Shown: positions 48,496 to 59,727, counted from the stretch's first letter. The stretch is DNA of 64,000 nt from Buddleja alternifolia (GCA_019426215.1 CM033394.1:37198423-37262422); one strand, 5' to 3'. The notes: generated by a model from the sequence alone, not told the origin. A program made the numbers and translations.

Positions 48496-48721
48496 ATGTA
48501 AGGCCAAATTGGAAGAAGAGTACATTAAAGGACATAAAACAAAGCATATTTCACCAAAGTTCATTTTTACTCATGATCTTCAGAAGAATTGTGATATCAA
48601 TGTTCAACAAATTCGTTCCAATGATAATCTTGTTGATTTGTTCATCAAAGCACTTCCCACAGTAACATTTGAAAAACTAGTCTACATTATTGGCGTGCGT
48701 AGACTAAAAGATCTTGACTGA
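48496..48721 (+). pseudogene. RNase H C-terminal tail of the oldest copia
   Basis: KLEEEYIKGHKTKHISPKF, then VQQIRSNDNLVDLFIKALPT and FEKLVYIIGVRRLKDLD end at 48719-48721. This matches the end of copia RNase H (DNLADLFTKALP type). The catalytic N-terminal part is missing because of the upstream insertion. Confidence 0.88.
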
Positions 48722-48912
48722 TATTTTCATAAGGGGAGATAATACGCGCTGGACTCTTTTTCTCTTAACCAAGGTTTTTCCACTGGGTTTTCTTGGTAAG
48801 GTTTTTAATGAGGCAGCATCGGATTGCGTGTTGATATACTCTTTTTCCTTCACTAGGGTTTTGTCCCATTGGATTTTTCTTAGTAAGGTTTTAACGAGAC
48901 ATATTCTTAAAT
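48722..48912 (+). other. 3' untranslated stretch of the oldest copia
   Basis: T-rich sequence with repeated GGTTTTxxxGAG motifs between the RNase H stop and the LTR. The priming site is probably around CCAAGCGAGAG at 48921-48931. Confidence 0.6.
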
Positions 48913-49191
48913 TATGGACATCCAAGCGAGAGTGTTATAAATATATGATATTATGTGGATGTCCATACAATTTCAAGACCTTTCATCTCCATGACGTATC
49001 ACTTCTCAACATCAATATAATTCATTGTAATTTATATTCCCTCATTATGTAATCAACCTTTGAGGTTTTTATTTTGTGCCTATAAATAGGCTATGTCATT
49101 GTATTATAGAGACACACAAAAATCAATAAAAGAATTCTCTATTTAGTTCTCTAATCTCTCTACTTTATAATATTTGTGGTTATTTCATAAG
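48913..49191 (+). repeat. 3' LTR of the oldest copia element
   Basis: It matches 8491-8737 in order, with the extra bases TAGTTCTCTAATCTCTCTAC near 49143. TATAAATAG is at 49081-49089, and AATAAA near 49123 could serve polyadenylation. A target duplication could not be identified because the outer ends are uncertain. Confidence 0.82.
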
Positions 49192-51213
49192 AATGTGAAT
49201 ATTATGCTAGGGAAAAAAAAGTGAGGTTCATTAAGTAAATATATTTATTGTATTAATAATTAATTTAACTATCCTTCTAAATAAATTAATGTTAGGTCAT
49301 TGTATGCATTACTATAATGAATGAGTCAATTTGTTTTTTGTATGTATTTATAAGTAATTTTGTATCTACTTTTTCTTATTAGATATTTTTGTAGAAATGA
49401 TTGATATAATGATATGTATAATTAGTAAATAATTTTCTGTATTTCACCATGCTTTTTTTCTAGAATACATAAATCTTTTTTGACTATGAGCAGCATAAAA
49501 AATTGCAATGGACTTTAAGTAAATTATATCATCTGTTACAAATTTTGATGGATATTCCATATGAATTCTATAACATGAGAAAATTTAAAAATCAAACTTG
49601 AAGGGAAAAAATGTTGGGTTGTTGGTAACGTATCTCATTTTGCATGATTTATATACGTTAACTCTTAAAATTTAATTTAAAAACTTAGTTGAAAATATAA
49701 GAACATAAAATCATAAATAGGAAAAAAAAAATATTTCTGACATTACAAAAGTTCACAAAACATGTAATTGAAAAAGAAAAAGAAAATATATAAGGAGAAA
49801 GAAATTTTGTTACTCCATATACCCTCTCGAAAAAATAAACAAATCAGAATTATAATTTACCTATATTCATTTTTGGGTTGTTTTTTTCTTAACAACGAAG
49901 AGTCATGGAATTAGTATTTACTTATATTTATCGATAAATTCGTCTTTCTATACTCTCTAGCATTATAATAAGAATAAGTTAATTGGAGAGCAAATTAGAA
50001 ATTAGTTTGAACAATCTACAAAAGTACATAGGGGTCAATTTTAAATAAATTTGGGTTGGTGTCTCACTTCTTCTTCTTACATAGTGTACTTGATTCTTGA
50101 AGATTCACATAATTAAATTGAATAATAAATTAAACCGGCATTAAATTAGATTATTTTACATACTTAACTCTTTTACCATTATAAATATTACATTTGTGCA
50201 GTCCCCATATTTTTCATATATAGTATTAATTGTCATATATAGTAGTTTTCAGAGTTTTGCAATTTCTTAATATTTTAGTGAAAATTAAAAAAGATCTTAT
50301 TCAAAAGGTTTCCTAAATAAACAAATTCTTATATTCCATCATGACAAGGTTTTCTAAATAATTTATTCTTTAATGTATAATTATGAGTACTAACTTATTA
50401 ATCGAGTTGCAAGAGATAAAAATAATTAGTCAATAACTTCTATAAATATTCAACTTGAATTTCATAAAACGCTTTCTTGAATTCTTTCTTCCTAATTAAT
50501 TTATTATTAAACCTAAAAATCCTATATTTATGAAAACTATAGGATTGTACCATAATCCATTTTGTATAACCAGAATTCAACTTACATTTGAGTTAATGAG
50601 ATGATAAAAGAATTTATGAAAGTAGAAAAATAAGAACTTACAAACAGATTCGATAATTTAGAAAAATATAATGTGATTAACTACTGCAAGGACTAAAAGA
50701 AGTAACTGGTAAACTAAGCATTTCTTCTTCTTCTTTTTTTTCATTTGGATCTTTTGTCACTTATGACAGAAAATTGAGCTACACTAGTTTTCAAGCATAG
50801 TTTTATGTAAAAGAACATTAGATATAAGTAATTTGACTGAATTATGCAATTTTCTAATCAAATTAGATATAGACCGCATATTATTCATTGATGAATATGT
50901 TTTGTATATTTTGATTGCAAATGCTATCAAGTTAAATGTCCTTTATTTTTTCAATAATACAAACATAAAATAAAAGTTAAGTGATGTTATTGAATAAACT
51001 AGATAAAAATATTAGTTGATTTAACTAGATTAAGAAAATAGAATAGGATATTGCATATTGTGGATTACCATCAAGTTAAATACTTCACTTATATGTAAAA
51101 TATAAAAATCACAATTTTAATCTTACAACTATCAAGTATCAATTTCGTTTATTTATATATGTCTATGATGTATTGCTATATGATACAAAATTTTATTTTC
51201 ATACTAAAAATAG
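49192..51213. other. Gene-free AT-rich intergenic DNA
   Basis: About 2 kb with no coding region, RNA gene or clear repeat on either strand. It has many short A/T runs and scattered stops. Confidence 0.65.
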
Positions 51214-51911
51214 CAAAAATTGCACTTTGGTCCCGATTGACACGGGCTGCCCATTTACTGACAATCATTACAAAACTTTACATTTAGTCCCATATGATAA
51301 AAATTTTAAGCACATATGAGTACTCTCCATTAAAAAATAGACGAGTGCTATTAGTCAACTTTTAAAAATTGCATAACCTCCATGAATTAAGTAAAACTAA
51401 CATAAACTTATTTAATTAAAAGGAAAAACAAATATAATTTTGCTGGAATTCTTTATTATTAAATTCAAAGATTGAGTTAGAGGGCAAAGGTGCTATCAGA
51501 GATGATGATGCAATGCAGTTGGGGAAAGAAGAAGGGGGAAGGCAAGTAGTGATGGTGGAAGATATGGTGGTGGTGGTGGTGGAGAAAGGTGGAGTGCGGT
51601 GCGCGGGAAACTAGGTCCGAAAAGCAGGCTGGATGGGGACGTAGGGGTGGGGGAGGGGTGGAGCTGGTGAACCAAAGTGAGGATGGGGTGAGTTTTTTTT
51701 TTTTTTTTTTTTTTATCAAATTTGACATTATTTAAGAAGGGTTATGCAACTTTAAGAAGTTGACTAATGACTTTTATTCATTTTTTAATGGAAAGAAATC
51801 AATGTGCTTCAAAATTTTATCCGGTGATACTAGATGTGAAAGTCTCATAAAAAATGGGACAAAATGCTCAACCCCTATCTAATAGGACCAAAAATACAAT
51901 TTTACCTTAAA
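51214..51911. mobile_element. Degenerate long foldback element upstream of the CML gene
   Basis: The left arm (TTGCACTTTGGTCCCGATTG, then TTTAGTCCCATATGATAAAA, CATTAAAAAATAGAC, TTAGTCAACTTTTAAAAATT) matches the reverse complement of the right arm (TTGTATTTTTGGTCC, TTTTGTCCCATTTTTTATGA, CATTAAAAAATGAAT, TTAGTCAACTTCTTAAAGTT) over about 190 bases. The loop holds a GGTGGTGGTGGTGG tract and a run of about 24 T near 51691-51714. It is non-coding, and a duplication was not found. Confidence 0.72.
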
Positions 51912-52269
51912 ATTAAAAGTAATATACATAGTAGACAACGTGGTGTATTTTGCTAGTATATATAATAGTCGTGTCTCTACCGTGTCATGTTCTATATTTT
52001 TTTTAAATTACACTTGTTTTAGTTGTTACTTGTTTGGTTGCTACTTGTTTTAGTTGTTGAACCATTCAATCTTCTCTTAAACTTTTATTTAAAGGGTCCC
52101 CGGCCAACCGAAACTACTGTTTTCATTTACAAGATATATTATTATTATTAGTTCATAATCAATATTTTATTTAAATAGAAAGCAAATTATCGAACATCCC
52201 AACAGAAAGAGGTACCCTTTCTGATGTACTTCTCCGTAACAAGAATCATATCAAGAATCTAGATTCATT

Positions 52270-52332
52270 CTTCACTACAACTCATACACACACACACATA
52301 TATACATATATACATTATATATATATATATCG
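52270..52332. repeat. Microsatellite (CA)n then (TA)n in the CML upstream region
   Basis: CACACACACACA is followed by TATATACATATATACAT and a longer TA run, about 135-200 bases before the CML start. It could serve as a TATA-like region, but no specific box can be chosen. Confidence 0.75.
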
Positions 52333-52466
52333 TGCTTCCACGTAGAGAGCCCTGATTATAGTAAAAAACACCCAATCCCATAAAAATCACATATACTTTT
52401 ATTTCATCATTCCTTTTCCTTCCCCCATTTTCACATTTTTTTCATTCATATTCATTCAACCAAAAA

Positions 52467-53027
52467 ATGGGATTTAAAGCATTGTTCAACAGAAAGAAGA
52501 AACAGCGCCAATCGCAATCTCACGAAATCGCATCCACAAACCTAACCCCAATCAACTCCAGATCCACATCTCTCAATTCACGCGCACGGATCGAAGAAGA
52601 ACTCGAACAAGTCTTTAAGAAATTCGACGTCAATGGAGACGGAAAAATCTCTGCGGCGGAGCTCGGCTCGATCATGGGGAGCCTCGGCCACCCGGCGACT
52701 GAGGAGGAGCTCGACATTATGATCCGCGAGGTCGATTCCGACGGCGATGGATTCATCGACCTCCAGGAATTTGTCGAACTCAACACGAAGGACATCGATC
52801 ACGACGAGGTGTTGGCGAATCTGAAAGACGCGTTCCAGGTGTTCGATATCGATAAGAATGGATCGATTTCGGCCGAGGAATTGCAGGATGTGTTGAAGAG
52901 TTTAGGGGAAGAGTGCACGTTGGCGGAGTGCAGGAAGATGATTAGCGGCGTTGATGCGGATGGGAATGGGATGATTAGTTTTGATGAGTTTAAAGTTATG
53001 ATGATGTCTGGATCTCGATTCGTGTGA
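52467..53027 (+). CDS. Calmodulin-like protein with four EF-hands (CML25/26-like)
   Basis: This is an intronless 186-residue protein that senses calcium and relays the signal by binding targets. All four EF-hand loops are complete: D54-E65 (DVNGDGKISAAE), D90-E101 (DSDGDGFIDLQE), D127-E138 (DIDKNGSISAEE) and D163-E174 (DADGNGMISFDE). Each has acid or amide residues at positions 1, 3 and 5, glycine at 6 and glutamate at 12. The about 40-residue N-terminal extension is basic (KALFNRKKKQRQSQ) and starts Met-Gly, so N-myristoylation and membrane contact are possible but unproven. The order VFKKFDVNGDGKIS, EEFVELNTK-like and ECRKMI resembles Arabidopsis CML25/CML26. The start has good context (AAAAATGGG). 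The gene is distinctly richer in G and C than its surroundings. It is the only gene in the window that appears intact. Confidence 0.93.
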   Translation: MGFKALFNRKKKQRQSQSHEIASTNLTPINSRSTSLNSRARIEEELEQVFKKFDVNGDGKISAAELGSIMGSLGHPATEEELDIMIREVDSDGDGFIDLQEFVELNTKDIDHDEVLANLKDAFQVFDIDKNGSISAEELQDVLKSLGEECTLAECRKMISGVDADGNGMISFDEFKVMMMSGSRFV

Positions 53028-53439
53028 AATTGATGCGTGAATGTTTGTTTTGTTTTTCTGCGGTCTTGGTGATCTTATTGTTTGTGATTATAGTTTTTGG
53101 TTTTGGTTTTTTTGCTCGTATTCCGATTTCTGTAAATTGGAATTGGAAATTGATTCTTTTTTACATTAAGGTAGGGTTGGAGATTTTAATTAGTTTAAAA
53201 AAATTGCATTTAATTGTTTAGAATATGTGGAAGATTATGATGGGTTTTCCTGATTCATTTAGAATGAATATATTGTTTAATTTGTTATTTTATAGTATAA
53301 TTTCTCTGATTTTTTTTTCTTTTCTTTCTTTTGTAGTTGCATTCAACTGTTTAAAACATATGAAAATGATGGAATTTTTCTTCGTTCCAGTAGAATGTCC
53401 CTGATGTTTAATTTTGTTAATGTATATATATATATATAG
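53028..53439 (+). other. Probable 3' untranslated region of the CML gene
   Basis: A T-rich segment with GTTTTTGGTTTTGG-type runs and possible near-upstream polyadenylation signals such as AATGAATATATTG near 53263. It ends at a TA microsatellite (53422-53438) that abuts the next TIR element. Confidence 0.5.
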
Positions 53440-53920
53440 GATGTGGATCAAATACATCCCTATAGTTTAGGTAAGATATAAGACTCAATCTAGGCCATTT
53501 AAACCATTTGATCCCAAGGTCCATTTTTAAAGCCATTATTTCGGATTTTATATTTAATTTAATGATGATTGGGGCATTTTAATCAATAGGTCTAACAAAC
53601 TCATGCAAATAATATGCAAGATCAAATCAAATCCCACTATATCCGCTCATAACTTGCAATCAAGTGAATATTAGAAACAAATCAATGAAACATTGCGATA
53701 ATCAATTCTGCTACTTTAGTATTACAAGACAGCCAAAAACAGTACATTATAAACTGATATATCTCACTCTTAAGAAAAACATTCAATCTTAATCCCAGAA
53801 AAACTCTCAATTTACAAGATAGAAAGAATTAAAAATAAATAAAAAAAAAATCCAAATCCAATGATAATCAGATCACCAATGCCCAGCAGCAAATTCTTGA
53901 AAAATTGCTTGTTAATTATC

Positions 53921-53995
53921 TTAATAAAGTGAATCTATGTTCTTGCGAAGCTCTTCCAGTTTCTTCAATCTCAGTTTCTCACTTTCAGCTACCAA
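53921..53995 (-). pseudogene. Exon-like fragment, C-terminus of an unidentified protein
   Basis: The minus strand has a splice-acceptor-like CTGCAG at 54001-53996, then 24 codons LVAESEKLRLKKLEELRKNI ending with DSLY and a TAA stop, followed by an AT-rich 3'-UTR-like stretch. The peptide is charged and helical (coiled-coil-like). I do not recognise the parent gene. Confidence 0.4.
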
Positions 53996-54054
53996 CTGCA
54001 GCCAATAATTCAGTGAATAAATCAGTCTTGATCGTCTGTCCTATATTGTTAAAT

Positions 54055-54885
54055 TAGTTGGTGTAATGTAACTGTATGATATGCAAACATACACTGTATA
54101 ATTGGTTATATGACGTTGTATACTGGGTTATATGATAATGTATAATGGTTTATGAGATTGTAACTATATGATGTATACTCACACTGTATAATTGGTTATA
54201 AGACATTGTATATTGTCTTATAATGTACTGTATATTGGTTTATATTGTACTGTATAATAACAAGTACAATATTTATGTGATTTTTAATTGGTTATAAGAC
54301 ACTATATATTGTACTGTATAATAACAATAACAATGTACTAATGAGTGCAAGGAAGCTAAATATTACAAGTTCTTAATTTTCCACCTAAACCCGATATTCT
54401 CTGGTTCCTTTTTAAGAGGTGATTTCGATAAATACGAAAAAGTGTATGTATATATGATATATAATCTAAGAAATTTAAGATATCAGACAACCATCACAAC
54501 ATGACGCTGGTATGATGCAACTATTGAAATGAATGCATGCATATACAACTTTTCAGTCCCAAAATTATAATCAGATGCTCTTATGCTATACCAAAAATAC
54601 ATATATACACACATATATATATATACCAAATACACACTGTATAATTGGTTATGTGATGTTGTATACTGGGTTATAGGATAATGTATAATGGTTTATGAGA
54701 TTGTAACTATATGATGTATACTCACACTGTATAATTAGTTATAAGACACTGTATATTGTCTTATAATATACTGTATATTTGTTTATATTGTACTGTATAA
54801 TAGTTTAAAATCACTAATTGTATGTCACAAATCACACACTATATATTACCATTGTATTTACTGTATATTTGATTATAAGATATTG
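54055..54885. repeat. Tandem array of TGTATAATxGGTTATA units, with a duplicated block
   Basis: The motif ACTGTATAATTGGTTATA and variants (ACTGTATATTGGTTTATA, TTGTATACTGGGTTATA) recurs many times. A block of about 180 bp at about 54080-54260 reappears at about 54632-54805 in the same order (ACACTGTATAATTGGTTAT, TATGATGTATACTCACACTG, TTGTCTTATAATxTACTGTA). Confidence 0.8.
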
Positions 54886-55077
54886 TATAATGGAATAATT
54901 AGTGATTTAAAGTGGCTATTAGTTGTACAGAATTTGAAGACAAATATACAGAATAACTGATCTTTAGGTAATGTAAATTTAAAGTGCTGATGCATTGAAG
55001 TGGTGATGCACCATTATATCAGTTGTATAATGTAAATTTAAAACTAGAATTTGAAGTGGCTATCAGTTGTACAGAAC

Positions 55078-55116
55078 AAGCTTCGGAGCTTGAAAGGCAT
55101 TGAAGGCCTCACTAAG
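55078..55116 (-). pseudogene. Possible second exon-like fragment
   Basis: The minus strand reads LSEAFNAFQAPKL between TGTGAG and GTTCTG, which could be splice sites, and the base composition is unlike the surrounding AT-rich repeats. On the plus strand the same bases read LRSLKGIEGLTKLTV after a TTGTACAG acceptor-like site, so the coding strand is not certain. Confidence 0.25.
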
Positions 55117-55476
55117 CTCACAGTAAGGCTATCCGAAAATGATGTATGTAAATAAGAAATCAACTGATTTGCTGTGTATTATAAATTTAATATGGATATA
55201 TAATGTGATTGAGTTATTTTTGGGAAGAGATTGAGAGATTGGAGGGAGTGATTTCGTGCGATTCAAATTGAGGGATTTTAGGGAAAGTGTCTGCCATTTT
55301 TCTTGGAAATAGATGCTGCATAATGACGTAAATTACCAGTATACCCTTGACCCACTTGGAATTAGATTTACAGCGTTTTTTTGCTTTTCTTTTTGGACTG
55401 TAGGATTTAATGAATCCAATTGTGTATATTGGGTCTTATATCTTATCTAATAGAGGGTATGTATTAGATCTTGACC

Positions 55477-56020
55477 ATATATATATATAATAAGTTATGT
55501 ATTTTGTGGAAAAGAATCTTGCTGGGTAATATTATAAGCAGGTCTAAAATTGAATATGAGTGTTGAATGAAGTGCGTCATGATTAGGTAAATATGGTAAT
55601 TCATGTTTTTAATATCTCAAGGTTGTTTTACCACTGAGAAGTTAAAATTTGTATTTGGATTGATTGAATTTAGATGAATGTTTATCCGCTTCTCGTATAG
55701 GTATGATCGGACTTTTTTTGTTGGAAAAACATATTTTGAATTAGTTGAAAGTTTTATTTTTTATCGTAATATTATGAGAATCATATCTTCCATAATCACT
55801 TATACAACAATTTGAGTCAAATTTAGCCTATTTCTTTCTTTGGGTTATGCTTTTGACTCTGTTACAAATAATTTATGTTGTTGATGCTGATGATTTCTTA
55901 AAGATTAGCTTCCAAATAATTGAAAATAAATTTAGGGAGATTGATTTAGGCAAAATCCCAAAATATTGCTATGTGTTCGCATATCTTAATTTCCCTCTTC
56001 TTACTTTTGCTTTTCCCCAT
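55477..56020. other. Gene-free AT-rich intergenic DNA
   Basis: No gene or repeat is seen beyond the (TA)n run at 55477-55490. Confidence 0.6.
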
Positions 56021-56022
56021 AA

Positions 56023-56222
56023 TTTTTTTTTTTTTTTTTTTTTGGTTTTCCCACGGGATGTCTGGGCCAACTTTCGCGCACCTCAATTAATCCCCGCTCG
56101 CAGTGCGTGGCTGCCACTGGCCAAACATTATTTTGACAACTTTGGGAATCGATCCTGGAAGCACACCAGGTCAAGTTGTTTCAGTGACAGTCTTATACCA
56201 CTGGATCAAGAGGCTTGGTTAG
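56023..56222 (-). mobile_element. tRNA-derived SINE-like element with poly-A tail
   Basis: On the minus strand an A-box-like TGGTATAAGACTG (about 56203-56190) is followed about 40 bases later by a B-box-like GGATCGATTCCC (56155-56144), the internal RNA polymerase III promoter pair of tRNA genes. The body continues with GC-rich sequence (GGTGCGCGAAAGTTGGCCC) and ends in a run of about 21 A (T at 56023-56043 on the plus strand). It is about 200 bases long. This is the structure of a plant SINE, copied by LINE enzymes. No target duplication was recognised. Confidence 0.6.
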
Positions 56223-56461
56223 TTTGATGTATACTATTTCTACGCAAAATTGCGGAGCACTTTTAGTTTGATGAGATTACGCTCGATTAACTAATATTAA
56301 AATCTCCTGCCTATAATGTTTTGATCTATTAGTAAGATTAATGTTTTGAAATTTTAAAGATTTTGTATTCTTTTCGCATTTATGGTTGGATATTTGTTCT
56401 ATTTTAACTTTTAACATTTTCTTGAATGATTTATGAGTTGGTTATCTTATTGGTCTGTTTG

Positions 56462-57094
56462 TAGGGATGGCAATGGGGCGGGTATGAAGCGAATTTGGTA
56501 GAGCTCGCTACTTGCTCTATTTAACTTTATTTTATAACCACAATTCGTCCCACCCCACTTTCCACTCCGCCCCGCCCCGCCCCGCCAAATACCCAGCGGG
56601 TTCAGTTTTACCCGTTAAATCCAATTAAGTCATGAAAATAATTAATTAATCAAACTTGCAATCATTCGACCCGAATCCGAATAATCCAAAACTAATAAAC
56701 TTACAACATAGACAAACATCATGGAAATCCACATAATTAATCATCAAATTACATTCATAAGTCCAAATTTAAAACCATATCAATACGTTACTACACTAAT
56801 CAATTTCGACTAACAAATAAAATTTAATAAAAAAATAAAAAAAGTTAAGTTATGCAAACTTTAAGTTATGGTGAACATATTAAATAAAAATTAAAAATCA
56901 ATTTATTAGAATAATTTTAGCGAAGCGGGTTATGGGGTGGGTTGTACCATACCCACTACCCGTCGTATACCCTGTCAGGTCATAATTTAATATTCATAAT
57001 CCGCCTCATAACCCATTTGGTGTACCCAAACCCGCCCCAATCGGGGGGAGATCGAGCCAGATACCCATCTAACCCCGCCCCATTGTTATCCCTA
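56462..57094. mobile_element. hAT-like MITE, about 633 bp
   Basis: The ends TAGGGATGGCAATGGGGCGGG and, in reverse complement, TAGGGATAACAATGGGGCGGG form the inverted repeats. Flanking CTGTTTGT (56455-56462) and CTGCTTGT (57095-57102) look like an 8-bp duplication with one mismatch, overlapping the first base on the left. Subterminal CCCGCC/GGCGGG clusters surround an AT-rich core. The pattern matches common plant hAT MITEs with TAGGGxTGGCAA ends. Confidence 0.8.
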
Positions 57095-57102
57095 CTGCTT
57101 GT

Positions 57103-57821
57103 ACATGATTAGTTCAGCATATTTTCATGTAACTTGAACAATGTAATTGATTGTGTCTCTCAAACAAATTAGAAAATCTTTAATTAGGTTTTTGAATTTA
57201 AATAGTATCTATTTTCCAATCAATCTAACCAGTAAAATTCTTAAAGGTAACACCACCACTTCATTGATTAGTTTTTTGGTTGGATTGAGATAACTTTCTC
57301 CGTAACTATCAACAATACATGTAGTTTGATGCTTTATACGATCTTAAAATTGGAAAGTACGAATTTTCTATTTTAATAGAGAGCGCAGTTCCAGCTGAAG
57401 CCTAAGACCAATTTTAGTTTCAGTCCCTGCTCCCAAAGCTGTTGCAGTATTTCAAATCGATGACTACCTCTGTCCAGGAGTAACATCGTTGAACTGTAGT
57501 TTTATTAGGGCAATTTTTAAAATTTAATTTTCTTTTAATGTCTACGTAAAGTGAAATTCCACCAGAAATTATCTATCTAAAATCACATGATAAAATTGTA
57601 TAATATCTAAGTTTTAATGGTTCGAAGTTCACCAAATTACATGTAGTTGGAAATCTAGCTCAATTAAAAGTGTCTTTTGAAACATTTTAGATGGAAATTC
57701 GAAAATGTCAAGTTACTCGAAAGTATATTGTTATGATATATTATGAAACATAACATTTTGAATTTCCCAATTCCGATTTCGGATGAATGAGAAGTTAAAG
57801 GCTAAAAATTGGTTTTTGAAT
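57103..57821. other. Gene-free intergenic DNA
   Basis: No gene, RNA gene or repeat structure is recognised between the hAT-like MITE and the copia LTR. Confidence 0.6.
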
Positions 57822-58680
57822 TGTTGAAATGTGGATATCCCACATTGGTTCAAAAACTCAATATAAGTGTGCTTATATGTTTGAAGGTTGGAAGTAAGGG
57901 TTGACCCTTTGGATCATCCACGTTGGGCATCCAAGTTGTTTGAAAGAGGGAGGATATATGCACTTGGGCTTAAGCCCAATTTCTTAGCTCTTCACATGTG
58001 CGGTCCGGTGGACCGAACCTCCGGCTCGGGCCTTGGTCTTGGGTTGCGAGTCGTCAGTTGTAATTTGGATGGCGCGTATTTATTTTTTAAAATAAAGTTT
58101 AATTTAATTAATTAATTAAATTATTATTTCCATATGAATTTTGAACAGTTAGATTTCATCAGCTGCGATGGTGGATCACAACCTTTCAAGCGATGGCAAG
58201 ATTGAATAGGTGTAATACACTAGAAGTGCACGGGTGGACCAATTGACCGAGCAAGTACGCTGCACCTGCTGCACCGAAACTAAACCTGGTTGGGGTGTGA
58301 AAAGGCGCATTTCACACCTGTTGGGGCTGTTTTGCAAAATCCGTAAAGTTGTGACTTTTCGGTCTCCAACCTTTGGAAGTCTATAAATATGACACTTCTA
58401 TTTTCAGATATCACACACCAAGTCATTCTCTTCTCTCTTCTATCTTTTAAGTACTAAGTTGAGTATATAAAAGAGTTCTTCATTCATAAATCGAGAGTTC
58501 TAGCAGAAACTCGTTCACTAGGCTTAAAAATTTGGAAGGTCCTATTTTTAAGACGATAGTCGTTGTATCTTGGGACACAAATACAATATCCCGTAACCAC
58601 CAAGAGCGGGGCATTATTGTGTTAAGGAAATCAGGTTACCCATGCCTCGACTATAGCAATTTTCATATATTTTCACAACA
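57822..58680 (+). repeat. 5' LTR of the right-hand copia element, 859 bp
   Basis: TGTTGAAATGTGGATATCCC...ATTTTCACAACA, with an inverted TGTTG/CAACA terminus. The TATA box TATAAATA is at 58382-58389, followed by an A/C-rich start region. No matching LTR is seen downstream within the window. The bases after the LTR (AACTTAACACGGTG) are not the usual tRNA-Met primer site. Confidence 0.78.
58382..58389 (+). promoter_or_regulatory. LTR TATA box
   Basis: TATAAATA lies about 300 bases before the LTR end. The sequence TATCACACACCAAG follows about 25-35 bases downstream as a likely start region. Confidence 0.5.
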
Positions 58681-58707
58681 AACTTAACACGGTGTACTGT
58701 TTGAAAA

Positions 58708-59720
58708 ATGTCTACTGGAGGTTTCAACACAACACCATTTAATCTTCCACCAACGAATGTCTCACCAACGATGCCGCCGCCGCCACCACAGCCAGTTACT
58801 CCTGCTACTGTTGTTGTTGTTGCTCCCCCTCTGGCACCAACGATCCTCCATGTTCCAGCTCATGGGGAGAAACCCGAAAAGCTCAGTGGAGCTGATTTCA
58901 AAAGGTGGCAACAGAATATGTTGTTCTACCGAACACACTAAACTTGGCTAGGTTTCTGATAGAGAGTGTTCCTTCGGTACCCGAGGGTGACACTGATGGT
59001 CAACTAAGGGGTGCTCATGATGCATGAAGTCATTGTGACTTCTTGTACAGAAACTACATTCTGAATGGGCTTGATGACACACGTTATAATATGTACCGTG
59101 CTTTCCAGACAGCAAGGTCTTTGTGCGAGTCTTTGGACAGTAAGTACCAGACTGGGGATGCGGGCCTAAAGAAGTTTGTGGTTGGAAAATTCTTGGACTT
59201 TAAGATGGTGGATTCAAAGACCGTCATCAGCTAAGTCCAAGAGCTATAATTAATCTTGCACGAAATTCATGTCGAGGACGTGATGTTGAGCGAGTCCTTC
59301 CAAGTGGCTGCTATTATTGAAAAGCTACCACCGGGTTGGAAGGACTTCAAGAATTATCTTGAGCATAAATACAAAAAGATGAGGCTCGAGGACTTGATTG
59401 TGAGGCTGAGGATTGAATAGGACAATCGCTCTACCGATAAGAAGTCAACTAAGCCACCACCACCTATTATGGCGAACCTAGTTGAGTTAAGTGCTAACAA
59501 GAAGAAGAAGCTTCCTGTCAAGCCAAAAGGAAAGGGAAAGAAACGCAAGTTCACTAGGAATTGCCACAACTTTGGGAAACCAAACCACATGGCTAGAGAC
59601 TGTAGGGGGCCGAAGAAGAAAGATTCGAACCAAGGAAGAGTCCAGAGACAAGATGACCTAGCTGAAATGGAGGACAAAAGTGTCTCGGTTGATCTATCTG
59701 AGTTAACCAAAGTGTTGTAG
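58708..59720 (+). pseudogene. Copia gag of the right-hand element, with stops
   Basis: It starts MSTGGFNTTPFNLPPTN at 58708, 27 bases after the LTR. A proline/valine-rich segment leads into HGEKPEKLSGADFKRWQQNM, the typical gag N-terminal motif. A stop at 58939-58941 and frame changes break it into pieces (59043-59234, 59469-59720). The zinc knuckle CHNFGKPNHMARDC has phenylalanine in place of the second cysteine. Capsid function is lost. Confidence 0.88.
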
Positions 59721-59727
59721 TGTTTGA

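Larger units (their letters stand above)
53440..55476. mobile_element. TIR element of about 2 kb carrying exon-like host sequence
   Basis: The left end GATCAAATACATCCCTATAG with TAAGATATAAGACTCAAT pairs with the right end, whose reverse complement is GATCTAATACATACCCTCTA with TAAGATATAAGACCCAAT. Both ends abut TA-repeat DNA, so the duplication cannot be read. The interior has no transposase. It holds minus-strand exon-like pieces (53921-53995 and 55078-55116) and a TGTATAAT-type repeat array. This is the organisation of a gene-fragment-carrying non-autonomous DNA transposon (Pack-MULE-like). The alternative is an ordinary gene remnant hit by two solo ends. Confidence 0.55.

Noticed and set aside
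8844..48721. Endogenous pararetrovirus instead of a retrotransposon
   Set aside because: The order protease-integrase-RT-RNase H, the presence of integrase, the LTRs and the 5-bp duplications are typical of Ty1/copia. No movement protein or circular-genome signature is seen.
54055..54885. CRISPR-like array
   Set aside because: The repeats are variable, AT-rich and tandem without unique spacers, and the genome is eukaryotic.
55847..56227. 126-codon open frame
   Set aside because: It crosses a 21-base T-run (poly-phenylalanine) and the reverse strand of a SINE-like element. It has no domain, so it is an accidental frame.
57888..58115. 75-codon frame
   Set aside because: It is located in the 5' LTR of the right-hand copia. 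There is no coding signature.
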